Part shown: one piece after another, positions 35,923 to 44,875 of the stretch
How positions within the stretch are numbered: the first letter of the stretch is position 1
How the letters are laid out: every line of letters starts with the position of its first letter
Assembly (NCBI GenBank): GCA_029212505.1
Contig: JARGOS010000009.1
Span: 1-64,000, forward strand
Origin: Legionellaceae bacterium
Lineage (GTDB): Bacteria > Pseudomonadota > Gammaproteobacteria > Legionellales > Legionellaceae
Direction: 5' to 3'
Length of the DNA: 64,000 nt
Position numbers and translations under genes: made by a program
Notes under the pieces: generated by a model
Seen by the model: only the letters and a program-made list of their open reading frames with translations
What the model was told of the DNA's origin: nothing
Databases searched by the model: none

Positions 35923-36645
35923 TCAAGTTTTTTTCTTTAAATAATTCAATGGGTTCACCGGCTCACCGCGTCGCCTTACTTCAAAGTGAACGCCCCAGAA
36001 GCGCCGATTAACGACACCCATTTCAGCAATCACCTGGCCTTGCTTAACCTGCTGGCCACTACGAACTAAAAGTTTTTGATTGTTTCCATAAGCGGTTAAA
36101 TATTCTGTATCATGTTTTAAAATAATCAAGTGCCCATATCCTGGCAGTCCACTCCCTGCATAAGCAACAACGCCTGCAGAAGATGCACGAATTTTAGAAC
36201 CTTTTTTACCGGCAATATCAATACCTTTTCGACCTTTGCGCGGCGAAAACGTCCTCATGACTCGCCCCTTGGCCGGCCACAACCATGTCGATTTACCCGA
36301 TATCAAAGGTAATTGAGGTGGTCTTGGTAGTGATTTCGCTAAATCCGAAGCAAAATTCTCAACCGAAGATGTTGATTTAAGCTTAATAACCTGCCCTATT
36401 CTAAGCGCATAGGGCGACTTGAGGTGATTTAATGCAGCCAGACGATGATAATCTTGGTCATAACGAAATGCGATGGCATATAATGTTTCACCTTGCTTCA
36501 CCACATGTTTTTCTACAGAGGGGTTGGTTCCATACCACGTTGACTCTTCGACTGGGGCCAGGCCCCCTTCGCGCATGCCACAACCTTGCATCAGTAAACT
36601 TAGAAAAAGCCCCAAAAACAACGCTTGCTTGCGAAATCGAACCAT
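35923..36645 (-). CDS. nlpD: Lipoprotein NlpD, LysM plus M23-like domain
   Basis: NlpD is an outer-membrane lipoprotein that activates the amidase AmiC at the septum. The 240-residue protein has a signal peptide ending in the lipobox LMQGC (Cys about 22). A LysM peptidoglycan-binding repeat (KHVVKQGETLYAIAFRYDQD, about 45-88) follows. The C-terminal LytM/M23 fold (about 120-235; GKGRVMRTFSPRKGRKGIDI) has lost the usual zinc-binding residues (IDIAG where active peptidases have HxGxD; the second motif is VHFEV), as expected for a non-enzymatic activator. It is shorter than E. coli NlpD (379), mainly in the linker. It lies between yqaA and rpoS. Confidence 0.93.
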   Translation of the reverse strand: MVRFRKQALFLGLFLSLLMQGCGMREGGLAPVEESTWYGTNPSVEKHVVKQGETLYAIAFRYDQDYHRLAALNHLKSPYALRIGQVIKLKSTSSVENFASDLAKSLPRPPQLPLISGKSTWLWPAKGRVMRTFSPRKGRKGIDIAGKKGSKIRASSAGVVAYAGSGLPGYGHLIILKHDTEYLTAYGNNQKLLVRSGQQVKQGQVIAEMGVVNRRFWGVHFEVRRRGEPVNPLNYLKKKT

Positions 36646-36652
36646 GAGTTTA

Positions 36653-37237
36653 TTAACCTCTTATTTTGATCACCAAATAGCCCATCAATAATGCTACAAC
36701 AAGAAGCCAACCAATCCAATCAATCCAGCGACGAACATGCTTTTCAACACGCGCCCCGAACACAACAACCAGTCCCGAGACTAAAAAAAATCGCGCCCCT
36801 CGCCCAACAATCGAAGCCAGCACAAAAGGAATAAACGCCATCTGCATGGCCCCAGCTGCAATCGTAAATAATTTATAGGGTATGGGTGTGAAACCGGCTA
36901 AAAGTACAACTCCAACGCCCCATTGGTCAAACCAACTTCGAACATGCTCATAAGCAGAGGCATACGAGGAGGCTAAGATATGGGGTTGCAAAACATCCAT
37001 AAAAAACATACCCAACACATATCCAAAGCACCCACCAAGCACAGAAAACATCAACGTGATTAAGGCATAATGCCAAGCACGCTTAGGTGTAGCTAACCCC
37101 ATCGTTAACAACATGATGTCCGGCGGTATAGGAAAAAATGATGACTCCGAAAACGATACGCCAGCCAAATAATAGCGTGCATGACGATGCCCCGACCATG
37201 CCAGCATTTTATCGTAGAGATAAGAGAAAATTTTCAT
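36653..37237 (-). CDS. YqaA/DedA-type VTT-domain membrane protein
   Basis: An inner-membrane protein of about 194 residues with the VTT (SNARE-associated, DedA) fold. The hallmark is [21 protein letters not shown] (seen from about residue 28) and, further on, [17 protein letters not shown]. The YqaA branch is small and close to the DedA proteins implicated in undecaprenyl-phosphate or phospholipid flipping; the role of YqaA is not established. I start at ATG 37237, which overlaps the surE stop as ATGA; a frame upstream (37264) would overlap surE by 31 bp. In many gammaproteobacteria pcm occupies the slot between surE and nlpD. Confidence 0.88.
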   Translation of the reverse strand: MKIFSYLYDKMLAWSGHRHARYYLAGVSFSESSFFPIPPDIMLLTMGLATPKRAWHYALITLMFSVLGGCFGYVLGMFFMDVLQPHILASSYASAYEHVRSWFDQWGVGVVLLAGFTPIPYKLFTIAAGAMQMAFIPFVLASIVGRGARFFLVSGLVVVFGARVEKHVRRWIDWIGWLLVVALLMGYLVIKIRG

Positions 37238-37992
37238 GCTGTAAACGAGGCTCCATCCGTCCAAGCTGCAAGGTGATCAAACACTTTATAATGCGTCATA
37301 TCCAGATGAAGTGGTGTGATCGAAACCATACCTTGGCTCACAGCATAAAAATCAGTCCCCGGTCCGGCATCAGCTTCGTTTCCTGGTGGCCCAATCCAAT
37401 AAATATCTCGACCTCTTGGATCGGTTGTTTTAACCGTCGGCTCGGCTGCATGGCGTGTGCCTAAACGCGTGACTTCTATACCGCGAATTTTATCGAGCGG
37501 TATATTAGGAACATTAACGTTTAATATTGTTTGGGATCTCAGCGGGTCTTTTTTAAGTTTTATCGCCAAATATTTTATCACGGAGGCCGCCGTTTCATAA
37601 TGCTCTACTGGCCGCCCGACCAATGAAACGGCAATGGCAGGAAAGCCTAAATTTCGCCCTTCCATTGCGGCCGCAACCGTGCCTGAATAATGAACATCAT
37701 CCCCTAAATTCGCCCCATCGTTAATACCTGATATGACCATATCAAATTTTACATCAAATAAACCGGTCAATGCCAAATGCACACAATCGGTTGGCGTACC
37801 CTCTGTACTGTAATACCCGTTATCTAATTGCTTCACGCGCAATGGCTTGGTTAACGTTAAAGAATTACTTGCGCCACTCCGATTACGATCAGGAGCTATC
37901 ACATAGATTTCAGCAAAATCTCTCAACGCTTCGGCAAGCACTTTAATTCCTGGCGCAAGCACACCATCATCGTTACTTACTAAAATTCTCAT
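37234..37992 (-). CDS. surE: 5'/3'-nucleotidase SurE
   Basis: SurE is a survival-associated, metal-dependent nucleotidase and exopolyphosphatase. The 252-residue length is typical. The metal-site motifs are [17 protein letters not shown] at the N-terminus, a conserved Ser/Asn loop (RSGASNSLT, about 38-46) and [19 protein letters not shown] near 85-103. [10 protein letters not shown] binds substrate. GAGGG lies 6 nt ahead of the ATG. It begins the surE-yqaA-nlpD-rpoS run and is preceded by a small lipoprotein gene after 2 bp. Confidence 0.97.
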   Translation of the reverse strand: MRILVSNDDGVLAPGIKVLAEALRDFAEIYVIAPDRNRSGASNSLTLTKPLRVKQLDNGYYSTEGTPTDCVHLALTGLFDVKFDMVISGINDGANLGDDVHYSGTVAAAMEGRNLGFPAIAVSLVGRPVEHYETAASVIKYLAIKLKKDPLRSQTILNVNVPNIPLDKIRGIEVTRLGTRHAAEPTVKTTDPRGRDIYWIGPPGNEADAGPGTDFYAVSQGMVSITPLHLDMTHYKVFDHLAAWTDGASFTA

Positions 37993-37994
37993 GC

Positions 37995-38393
37995 TTAGCC
38001 CTCAGGTGAAGCCAACCAACGAACCACTGCCAGGTGCTCTTGCAACAGTTTTTGATTATTTTTTAAGCTTTTATTGAGTTCGACTTTATTTGGATTTTTT
38101 TCCAGTGCATGTCGTTGCTCTGTGATCATGGTTTGTAAGGCCAAAATATCTTTGCCATAAGCTTGTTGATCGAGTCGCAGTTTATAGGCCAATTGATTAA
38201 CTCGCATGGATATATTACTTAATTGCTCGCAACTTATGTTTTTAGGTGGATGGTCAGGGCATTGCCGCATTGCTTGCTGCAATGCTTTCGGATTGGTTGA
38301 ATATTTCTGTTCGTTTCCAGGTGAACATGCCGACAAGCCCATCAAAATAACACCGAGCCCAAGGGTAGAGATGATTTTATTTTTAGCAAACAT
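37995..38393 (-). CDS. Small lipoprotein, unknown function
   Basis: A 132-residue protein with a signal peptide and lipobox GLSAC (Cys at about residue 23), so probably anchored in the outer membrane by lipid. The mature part is helical and basic, with two heptad-rich stretches and a Cys pair ([17 protein letters not shown]). I start at ATG 38393, which has GGAG 9 nt upstream; an in-frame GTG 15 bp earlier overlaps that ribosome site. It sits 2 bp before surE and is likely first in that operon. I do not recognise the family. Confidence 0.8.
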   Translation of the reverse strand: MFAKNKIISTLGLGVILMGLSACSPGNEQKYSTNPKALQQAMRQCPDHPPKNISCEQLSNISMRVNQLAYKLRLDQQAYGKDILALQTMITEQRHALEKNPNKVELNKSLKNNQKLLQEHLAVVRWLASPEG

Positions 38394-38496
38394 GATTTTA
38401 TACTCCACTATGCATAGATAAACTTAATCAACCTAGTCTACCTAACTTAATCAAGTACGTAAAAACATTCTTTTTAGTTTTTTATCAAGCCAAATG

Positions 38497-40737
38497 TTAC
38501 AGATTAGGGGTTGAACCTGGATTTTGTTTTTTTTCTTGTTCATGTTCGTCTGAGGATTTTTCTTCTTTTATTTTGTTTAAAGCATCTTTAAACGATTGTT
38601 TAGCATTGCCTCGCTCAATCGTTGTATCAACATCATCAGCTTCTTGCTCAGGTCTCGTTTCTTCTTCAAACATAGATTTTAATATATTTGCCATGTTCTC
38701 GGGCTTTGGTGAGTCAGGTATCATCGCCATAGTGCCTGACGAATCAGACGACTTAGGTGAGTATTGATTGACTTCTGTACCAGCATTTGACGACGCTGGG
38801 CTATCCCTTACAACCAAATCATCAAATTCAAAACAGTCAATCTCGAGCTTTTGCACAAACGTGCCTGAACTATAAGGCTCTTTAACGTCTTCTACCGGCT
38901 TTTGCATAAATGTGCCTGAACTATAAGGCTCTACAACTTCTTCTACCGGCTTTTGGACAAATGTGCCTGAGCTATAAGGCTCGGCGATAACTGTGCTAAT
39001 ATCTGACAAATCCTCTGAAACAACAGACTCATTTTTCGCTACTTGTTTTACTTGTTTTACGAGCTCTACTTGTTTGGGCTCAATTAAGTCTTTTAATGCA
39101 CTTATAAATATTTTTGTTTGCTCTGATTGTGCTCTTTCTGGTACGCGTTGAATTCCTAAAAAGTCGAGCGTTCGTTCAGTTCGTGTGGCAAGTGCTTTAT
39201 CTTGATTATGCAGTTGCTTTTCTAGTTTTTTAATTTGCTCTTCGATCTTGCTTTGCACAGTTTGGTAGCGCGCATCACTTAAAGTTCCTTCAGGTAGTAC
39301 TTTAGTTATCTCATAAACTTGCTCTAGAGAGAGATTATTGCTTGCTAAAATTTGCTCTAATTCCTTGATGTTTTGATTGAAGCTTAAATTATCTTTTGGA
39401 TGTAGCGCTTCTAATTGAGTCAAGAAAGCAGAAGGATTTTTATCAATTTGAGTTATAAGCTGGTTAAAATCTTGAAGTTTTAATCGATCGTTTGGGTTGT
39501 CTCGCATGAGTTCAGTTTGTAAAAAGCCTAAGTTTTGAACTTGATTGGATAAGGGATTGTCATTCAATGCACGCGTATTATCTAAATACTCACTTATGGC
39601 AGAACCCACTTGATATTGCATGAAACTTGGCATATCAATACGAGTACCAGACTTCTTAACGACGATTCCATCTTTTTCAATGTGGATTTTTTCTAAATAT
39701 TCAGGTGGTGCATAACACGGTGTTGTCGATATTTTTCCGATTGGCGCTTGCTCCGTGCTCAACAACGTTTTTCTATCAGCACAAAACACCCGCCCATCAT
39801 CATATAAAAAATTAGAAAGCTTGATATCTGGATGATAATGACCTGAATCTTCAAGTTTAAGTAAAAAATCAGATAATTGTGAAAAACATGTTTGCGCAGT
39901 TTTGCCTTTAACTTCACTAGATTCAGAAGCCAAACGCTCAGAAAAGTGAGATAAATCGCCACCTGATGCGTATTGGCTCAGCACCACCGGTTGATACCCT
40001 ACCTCATCAAACTCCTCGTTACCCTTAAAAGGCAACATCATGGTGGCATAATCTTCTGAAAAATATTCAGATACGGGATGGCGTTGTAAGTCCGCTTCAT
40101 CACTTAACGTTGACCTATCTTCTACACGAATCACCAAGGGGTTGGGCTCACCATCAATATCTAAAAAGAAATTAACATTATTCTTACCACCTAATTTCTG
40201 CGTGTTATATTCATCAAAATTTTGTTCTACCACGCCTTTAATCGCTTCTAATTTAGCATAACTTAACGCAAGAAAATGCCGATGCTCAAGCGTTCTCGCT
40301 TGTAACTTTTCATCTTGATTGGATAAGGCAAACAAACGTCGATTAACACGTTCATAAGTTTTGAGATCATTAGGGCTTTGAAGTAATGCATCACGCTCAA
40401 TCAAGAGCGTGTATAATGTCTCACCTTCATAGGGGGTTTCTTTTTTATTTGATGCACGTTGGACCGCCTGTGCAAACTCGACACTTTTAAGGTAGGCCGA
40501 AGCATCACGGTGCACACCTATTTTCTGTAACTGCTGCTCCCAGCCTACATTCGTTGTATTATTAATCCATGCATCAAGCTCTTGTGACGGAGGTGCCCTC
40601 TCAATAAGCGCATTCAACCCTTGCAGTCGATAAATTTTTTGCATGGCATCATCGTCGGCCGTCGCATTAAAATCATCGATAGCTTGCTCAATTTTTTTAT
40701 ATTGTCGTAAACCACTGTTTAACGCTAACAAAGGCAT
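38497..40737 (-). CDS. Eukaryotic-type protein kinase-like protein with C-terminal repeats, candidate secreted effector
   Basis: A 746-residue soluble protein. A kinase fold is readable from about 180 to 440: a Gly-containing loop (KLGGKNNVNFFLDI), LVIRVED near 200 where the VAIK lysine should be but an Arg is seen, and a hinge-like SQYASGGDLSHF. Catalytic loop HPDIKLSN (H302-N309; HxDxKxxN) is complete, followed by ADRKTL in place of DFG-L and CYAPPEYL as the APE motif. A coiled coil near 500-530 and three 17-residue EPYSSGTF repeats (586-630) follow. The tail is strongly acidic and Lys/Glu-rich (EEKSSDEHEQEKKQ), like the E-block of Dot/Icm substrates. No signal peptide. ATG 40737 is preferred to TTG 40743. 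Active kinase or pseudokinase is unresolved. Confidence 0.75.
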   Translation of the reverse strand: MPLLALNSGLRQYKKIEQAIDDFNATADDDAMQKIYRLQGLNALIERAPPSQELDAWINNTTNVGWEQQLQKIGVHRDASAYLKSVEFAQAVQRASNKKETPYEGETLYTLLIERDALLQSPNDLKTYERVNRRLFALSNQDEKLQARTLEHRHFLALSYAKLEAIKGVVEQNFDEYNTQKLGGKNNVNFFLDIDGEPNPLVIRVEDRSTLSDEADLQRHPVSEYFSEDYATMMLPFKGNEEFDEVGYQPVVLSQYASGGDLSHFSERLASESSEVKGKTAQTCFSQLSDFLLKLEDSGHYHPDIKLSNFLYDDGRVFCADRKTLLSTEQAPIGKISTTPCYAPPEYLEKIHIEKDGIVVKKSGTRIDMPSFMQYQVGSAISEYLDNTRALNDNPLSNQVQNLGFLQTELMRDNPNDRLKLQDFNQLITQIDKNPSAFLTQLEALHPKDNLSFNQNIKELEQILASNNLSLEQVYEITKVLPEGTLSDARYQTVQSKIEEQIKKLEKQLHNQDKALATRTERTLDFLGIQRVPERAQSEQTKIFISALKDLIEPKQVELVKQVKQVAKNESVVSEDLSDISTVIAEPYSSGTFVQKPVEEVVEPYSSGTFMQKPVEDVKEPYSSGTFVQKLEIDCFEFDDLVVRDSPASSNAGTEVNQYSPKSSDSSGTMAMIPDSPKPENMANILKSMFEEETRPEQEADDVDTTIERGNAKQSFKDALNKIKEEKSSDEHEQEKKQNPGSTPNL
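38848..38982 (-). repeat. Three 51-bp tandem repeats inside the kinase-like gene
   Basis: Three copies, spaced exactly 51 bp, code the 17-residue unit EPYSSGTFVQKPVEEVV with small changes; the third copy is cut short after about 11 residues. Copies are close to identical at DNA level around the GTGCCTGA core (plus strand), so the expansion is recent. Confidence 0.9.
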
Positions 40738-40797
40738 AAACAATCCATGAATAAATCTTTATGAATAAATTATAGACTAATATTAATTTTTATGATT

Positions 40798-43017
40798 TTA
40801 TTTATGATATTTTGTACAAAAAGGCTGCTTAGGTAGGCGCCCATATTTTAAATCAACCCGAATTAGCCCACATGATTCTGTAGAATAAACAGGAATATGT
40901 TGTTTTTCGTAAGCAGTCATCGCTTTAGCATGCGGGAAATGATAACGGTTATCAAAACCATACGAGGCAATTGCAGCAACCGGTGCGACCTGCTTTAAAA
41001 ATAGCTCAGATGACGATGTTTTACTGCCATGATGCGGTACAAGCAAAATCGATGATTTCAGCGCTTCGGCGTAGCGCTTAACTAAATAACGCTCGCCTCT
41101 TCGCTCAACATCGCCGGTTAAAAGCACTTGGCCTGTGTTATTTTTGACTTGCAAAATGCACGAATGATTATTTTTACTTCGTGAAGCCTGAGGCATAGGA
41201 AAAAACTCAAACGTAATCCCATCCCAAACCCAAGATGGATGATCGTGACAACTGCTGCCGCGATGATAAAAATCTGGATCATCAACAATAAGATTCTGAA
41301 TCATAAATGCTTGCTCTAATGACGCTAAACCGCCGCGATGATCGAGATCAGGATGACTGATAACAACAGCATCTAACGCCTTCACGCCCAATGTTTTTAA
41401 ATAAGGTATGAGAGCAAGCGTCCCCATATCCCCTCCACGATAAAATTTCATGCCTGTGTCATAAATTAAATTATGCTGAGCCGTTTGAACCACAACCGAC
41501 AGCCCTTGACCAACATCTAAAATATTAATATGCGCCTCGCCCCAGCGTATTTTTTCATGCTTCGGAAACACGCCCGGAAGCATCAAAATCATTGAAAGCA
41601 GTAAAAATCGCACACGTGGAAAAATAAAAAACAAAATAAAACCCAAAAGCATACTCAGCGGCATGATGAGCGATACAAATGATAGGTTAAAATTTATCGC
41701 AGAAAAACCATCGATCCAATGCAAATACAGCAATAAAACATGCACCACGGGTTTTAATATCATCGAGGCCCAAGAAGCTGGAATAATAGGCTCCAAACAT
41801 ACGGCAAGCAGACTCAATGGAATCATCACAAAACCAACCCAGGGAATAGCTAATAAATTCGCAAAAAAACCATTTAAAGAACCATACGAAAACAAATACA
41901 ACGTTAATGGCATCAAGCCCAACAAACATGCCAATTGTAAATACAGTGTTTTTATCATACGGTGATGATGCTTTGCTATCAGCTGATTCATACTCACTAA
42001 AATAGCCACCGCGCCGAACGATAAATAAAAACCAGGCATCATCACAGAATGCGGTTCAAATAAAATCACAGATAACAACGCATATCGCCACGCTTGCCAA
42101 ACCGTAAAACATGGCCCTCCCATGTGCCGCAACAGCATAAAGAAACACACCACCAACGCACGCTGCGCCGGTACACCAAAACCGGCCAACACACTGTAAG
42201 CAAAGGCTACAAACAAAGCACCAACACTTGCAATGCGTTGTGCTGGAATAATAAGCGGCAACCAACCGAGACGTGAACTTATCCAACGTAAAAATCCAAA
42301 AGTCAAACCAGCAACCAGTCCTATATGAGCACCCGAAATAACCATGAGATGCGTCGTACCTGTTCGTCTAAATAGCGCCCAGGTTTCTTGATTAATTTGC
42401 GAACCAAGCCCCACGGTTAAGGCTTGTAAAATACCCGCTGTTTTTGTACCCAACGTTCGTGACGAAAGATGTGTTGATACGTGTTGGCGAACCTCAAGTA
42501 AGCGCTGTTTGATCGCATGCGTTTGTCCCAAGTACTTAAAACTATTTTGCTTCGAATAACCCACCCATTCAATATGACGGGCTTTAAGTGAGCGCACAAA
42601 ATCAAAGCCACCTGGATTACCTAAATTTTGAGGTTTTTTTATTTTAGCCTGGAGCTGCCAAATCTGACCTGCAACCACATTTGGACAAAATTTATAACAA
42701 GACAATAAAACACGTGCACGAACAGGTTGATGATTGAGTGTTAGCAGCTTAAATTCAAATTGCGTTTTATCTGAGGTTTTTACAGGAATAGAAGCAATAA
42801 CGCCTTTCAGAACCACGTGCTTAAGAACAGGTTCTTTAGGCATCGCATGCGACGCAATATACGCTTGATGACATGCAGCCCATACAAAGCCTAAAACAAA
42901 GAGTACAACAAGAAGCCACCGAGGCCTAAACAAAAGAAAGATACCCAAGATACCCAAGATAGAGCTATTCTTAAAATAAAAGCATGCGACCCCTGTAAAA
43001 AAGCAGAGGATTTCCAT
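40798..43017 (-). CDS. comEC: DNA internalization channel protein ComEC/Rec2
   Basis: ComEC carries single-stranded DNA across the inner membrane in natural transformation. The 739-residue protein has two N-terminal helices plus a periplasmic OB-like region (about 60-180) and a competence domain of about eight helices. The domain includes RTGTTHLMVISGAHIGLVAG, the channel signature, near 215-234. The C-terminal metallo-beta-lactamase-like domain is from about 500 (VVISHPDLDHRGGLAS; LVPHHGSKTSS), with the metal ligands present. Length and order are normal, so the gene looks intact. Other competence genes are not in the window. Confidence 0.96.
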   Translation of the reverse strand: MEILCFFTGVACFYFKNSSILGILGIFLLFRPRWLLVVLFVLGFVWAACHQAYIASHAMPKEPVLKHVVLKGVIASIPVKTSDKTQFEFKLLTLNHQPVRARVLLSCYKFCPNVVAGQIWQLQAKIKKPQNLGNPGGFDFVRSLKARHIEWVGYSKQNSFKYLGQTHAIKQRLLEVRQHVSTHLSSRTLGTKTAGILQALTVGLGSQINQETWALFRRTGTTHLMVISGAHIGLVAGLTFGFLRWISSRLGWLPLIIPAQRIASVGALFVAFAYSVLAGFGVPAQRALVVCFFMLLRHMGGPCFTVWQAWRYALLSVILFEPHSVMMPGFYLSFGAVAILVSMNQLIAKHHHRMIKTLYLQLACLLGLMPLTLYLFSYGSLNGFFANLLAIPWVGFVMIPLSLLAVCLEPIIPASWASMILKPVVHVLLLYLHWIDGFSAINFNLSFVSLIMPLSMLLGFILFFIFPRVRFLLLSMILMLPGVFPKHEKIRWGEAHINILDVGQGLSVVVQTAQHNLIYDTGMKFYRGGDMGTLALIPYLKTLGVKALDAVVISHPDLDHRGGLASLEQAFMIQNLIVDDPDFYHRGSSCHDHPSWVWDGITFEFFPMPQASRSKNNHSCILQVKNNTGQVLLTGDVERRGERYLVKRYAEALKSSILLVPHHGSKTSSSELFLKQVAPVAAIASYGFDNRYHFPHAKAMTAYEKQHIPVYSTESCGLIRVDLKYGRLPKQPFCTKYHK

Positions 43018-43023
43018 ATTCGC

Positions 43024-43055
43024 TGTAGGTTGGATGTGCGAAGCGTTACCCTACA
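43024..43055. repeat. REP-like imperfect palindrome
   Basis: TGTAGG (43024-43029) and CCTACA (43050-43055) close an imperfect hairpin whose middle reads TTGGATGTGCGAAGCGTTAC. The wording (GTAGGTTGG … GCGAAGCG … ACCCTACA) is that of a repeat scattered through many bacterial genomes between genes. It lies in the 42-bp gap between comEC and the TolC-like gene, and is the only copy I see in this window. Confidence 0.6.
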
Positions 43056-43059
43056 ATAT

Positions 43060-44382
43060 TTATAAGAAAATACCAAGCGCTTCTTCAATTTCTGTGATTT
43101 GCTTTTCGTGCTTTACAATTTCACCTTCGAGTTCTAACTCGTTTTCTTGTAGCGTCAACAAATTATTCAGCATAGTAATAAAATCCACGCCTCCGGTACG
43201 ATAAGCCATTTGAGAAGATGCCAACGTTTGTTTCGCTTGTGGCAGCAGCCGATCTCGAAGTAATTTAATTAATTTTTTCGAGCGATGAATGATTAAAAAT
43301 GCATTTTTTACACGATAACCAAGATCTAGATACACTTCTTGAAACTCTTCAAGGTTGGCATGATAACGCGCAACCGATTCTCGAACCGCTTTATTTTGTT
43401 TATCTATAAAATATAACGGAAGCGTTGCTTTCAACACAGCTTGGTAACCCGACGCGCCAATGGCTCGATCTCTAACATGTTCGGCTTCCAGTTCAAAATC
43501 AGAAAAATAATCCATTTTGCTCAAGGTGATACTTTCTTTTGATTTTGCGACGTTTTTTCTGCGAACATTTAAACGCGGGGAGCGCTTTTTGATCGCATCA
43601 TTCAGGTCTTCAGCTTTATGATCAAATGGCGTGAGCATCAAATGCTCAGGCGTTGTAATATGAACGTCGAGATTACGATTAACAATATTATTAATATCTG
43701 TAATTAATGATTGTTGTTCCTGCTGTAAGCTAATTAAACGCATCTCGAAACGCGAAAGCTCTGTCTGTGCACGAAATACATCTTGCTCTGGCGCATGTTT
43801 TGAACCATATTTTTCTTCTGCTTTCTTTTCCAAAGCTTCAAGTAGCGCTTGATTATGTTCTAAAATTCCTATCGCTTTATTTACATAATAAAGATCATAA
43901 TACTTACGTTTTAATTGTGAAATAATCGATATCGTCACCGCCAAATACTCAGCATCCGCCCGAGTGGCATTAATTTTTGCAATTTTCCACCGTGAGTACA
44001 GCTTTCCAGGAAAAGGTATCTCTTGTGAACCTCCCAAAAGCTCAAGCCCTTGTAAAACTCGCTCATCCGCTTGATTGCCTTCGAGTGTGAAATAACTGGC
44101 AATAAACACAGGATCAGGAAGCGAGCGAGCTTGCGATATAACGTTTTTTTCAGCCATCCATCGGTCATGTGCCGCCCGAATGTTTGGGTTGTTTTTTGTT
44201 GTCTCTTCAATAAGCGAAGCAAGGGTTTTTGTATTAATCTTAACAGCTTCACGCATGAGCTCAGCGACAATGGGTGATGGTGTTGCCTGTACTTCTTGAT
44301 TGAAAACAAAACAAGCAAGCCCTGCTAAAATATACATCTTAAATACATTCATGCTTTTAATACCCCAAACACATCTAATCAT
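43060..44382 (-). CDS. TolC-family outer-membrane factor
   Basis: An outer-membrane efflux protein of about 440 residues. A signal peptide (MNVFKMYILAGLACFVF … VQA) leads into two long helical-hairpin repeats with the OEP pattern: SLIEETTKNNPNIRAAHDRW early and a matching SPRLNVRRKNVAKSKE in the second half. The closing heptads contain AYRTGGVDFITMLNNLLTLQ. TolC-like trimers form the exit duct of RND, ABC or heavy-metal exporters. No inner-membrane pump or adaptor gene is adjacent. The start is uncertain: ATG 44382 overlaps the upstream stop and may be coupled, while ATG 44352 gives a cleaner signal peptide. Last gene of a five-gene minus-strand cluster. Confidence 0.85.
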   Translation of the reverse strand: MIRCVWGIKSMNVFKMYILAGLACFVFNQEVQATPSPIVAELMREAVKINTKTLASLIEETTKNNPNIRAAHDRWMAEKNVISQARSLPDPVFIASYFTLEGNQADERVLQGLELLGGSQEIPFPGKLYSRWKIAKINATRADAEYLAVTISIISQLKRKYYDLYYVNKAIGILEHNQALLEALEKKAEEKYGSKHAPEQDVFRAQTELSRFEMRLISLQQEQQSLITDINNIVNRNLDVHITTPEHLMLTPFDHKAEDLNDAIKKRSPRLNVRRKNVAKSKESITLSKMDYFSDFELEAEHVRDRAIGASGYQAVLKATLPLYFIDKQNKAVRESVARYHANLEEFQEVYLDLGYRVKNAFLIIHRSKKLIKLLRDRLLPQAKQTLASSQMAYRTGGVDFITMLNNLLTLQENELELEGEIVKHEKQITEIEEALGIFL

Positions 44383-44875
44383 TCGGTTCTTCTTGCCAGA
44401 TAAAGAGCTTTTTAATTTTTTCCCAAAACGGTGCACCCGCAACAAAAAATCCTAAGATAGTGATCACATCAATTAAAAACATCGTGAGCCAATAATAATT
44501 AATGCCTACTTTTGGAATAAACTCTGGTCCCACGTACGATAATATCCAGTTCAACAACATTCCACCAAAAAATAAACTCAATCCCACGCGGTATCTCAAG
44601 CGGCTGATGGGCGATGGGGAGACTTTTTTCTGCTTTCCAAAATATGCACGCACTTTTGCTGTTAGAGCCTGCGTAGCTTCTTTTCCAGCTAGAGCCGCAC
44701 CCAAAAGCAAAAAAACCTCGGGTATGCCGACTAAAAATACCGTCACAAGCGTTGCTTTAGTTTCGACCGCTAGATTAAACCAAGGAATAATTAAAGCAAC
44801 CAAAGGGCTTACAAAAGATAAAACAATGCAAACCACACCCAGACGATATTTTAATACATCGTGCCCCTGTTTCAT
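44375..44875 (-). CDS. Small four-helix membrane protein (possibly transporter-suffix-domain type)
   Basis: A 166-residue inner-membrane protein with four hydrophobic segments (about 10-35, 42-62, 94-115 and 124-145). A basic cytoplasmic loop (AKVRAYFGKQKKVSP) lies in the middle, and a charged tail ends the protein. The N-terminal LKYRLGVVCIVLSFVSPL brings to mind the small family called transporter suffix domain; that link is from memory and weak. Its start overlaps the CapK-like stop by 4 nt, and its stop lies inside the TolC-like reading frame, so it belongs to the cluster. Function unknown. Confidence 0.72.
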   Translation of the reverse strand: MKQGHDVLKYRLGVVCIVLSFVSPLVALIIPWFNLAVETKATLVTVFLVGIPEVFLLLGAALAGKEATQALTAKVRAYFGKQKKVSPSPISRLRYRVGLSLFFGGMLLNWILSYVGPEFIPKVGINYYWLTMFLIDVITILGFFVAGAPFWEKIKKLFIWQEEPND

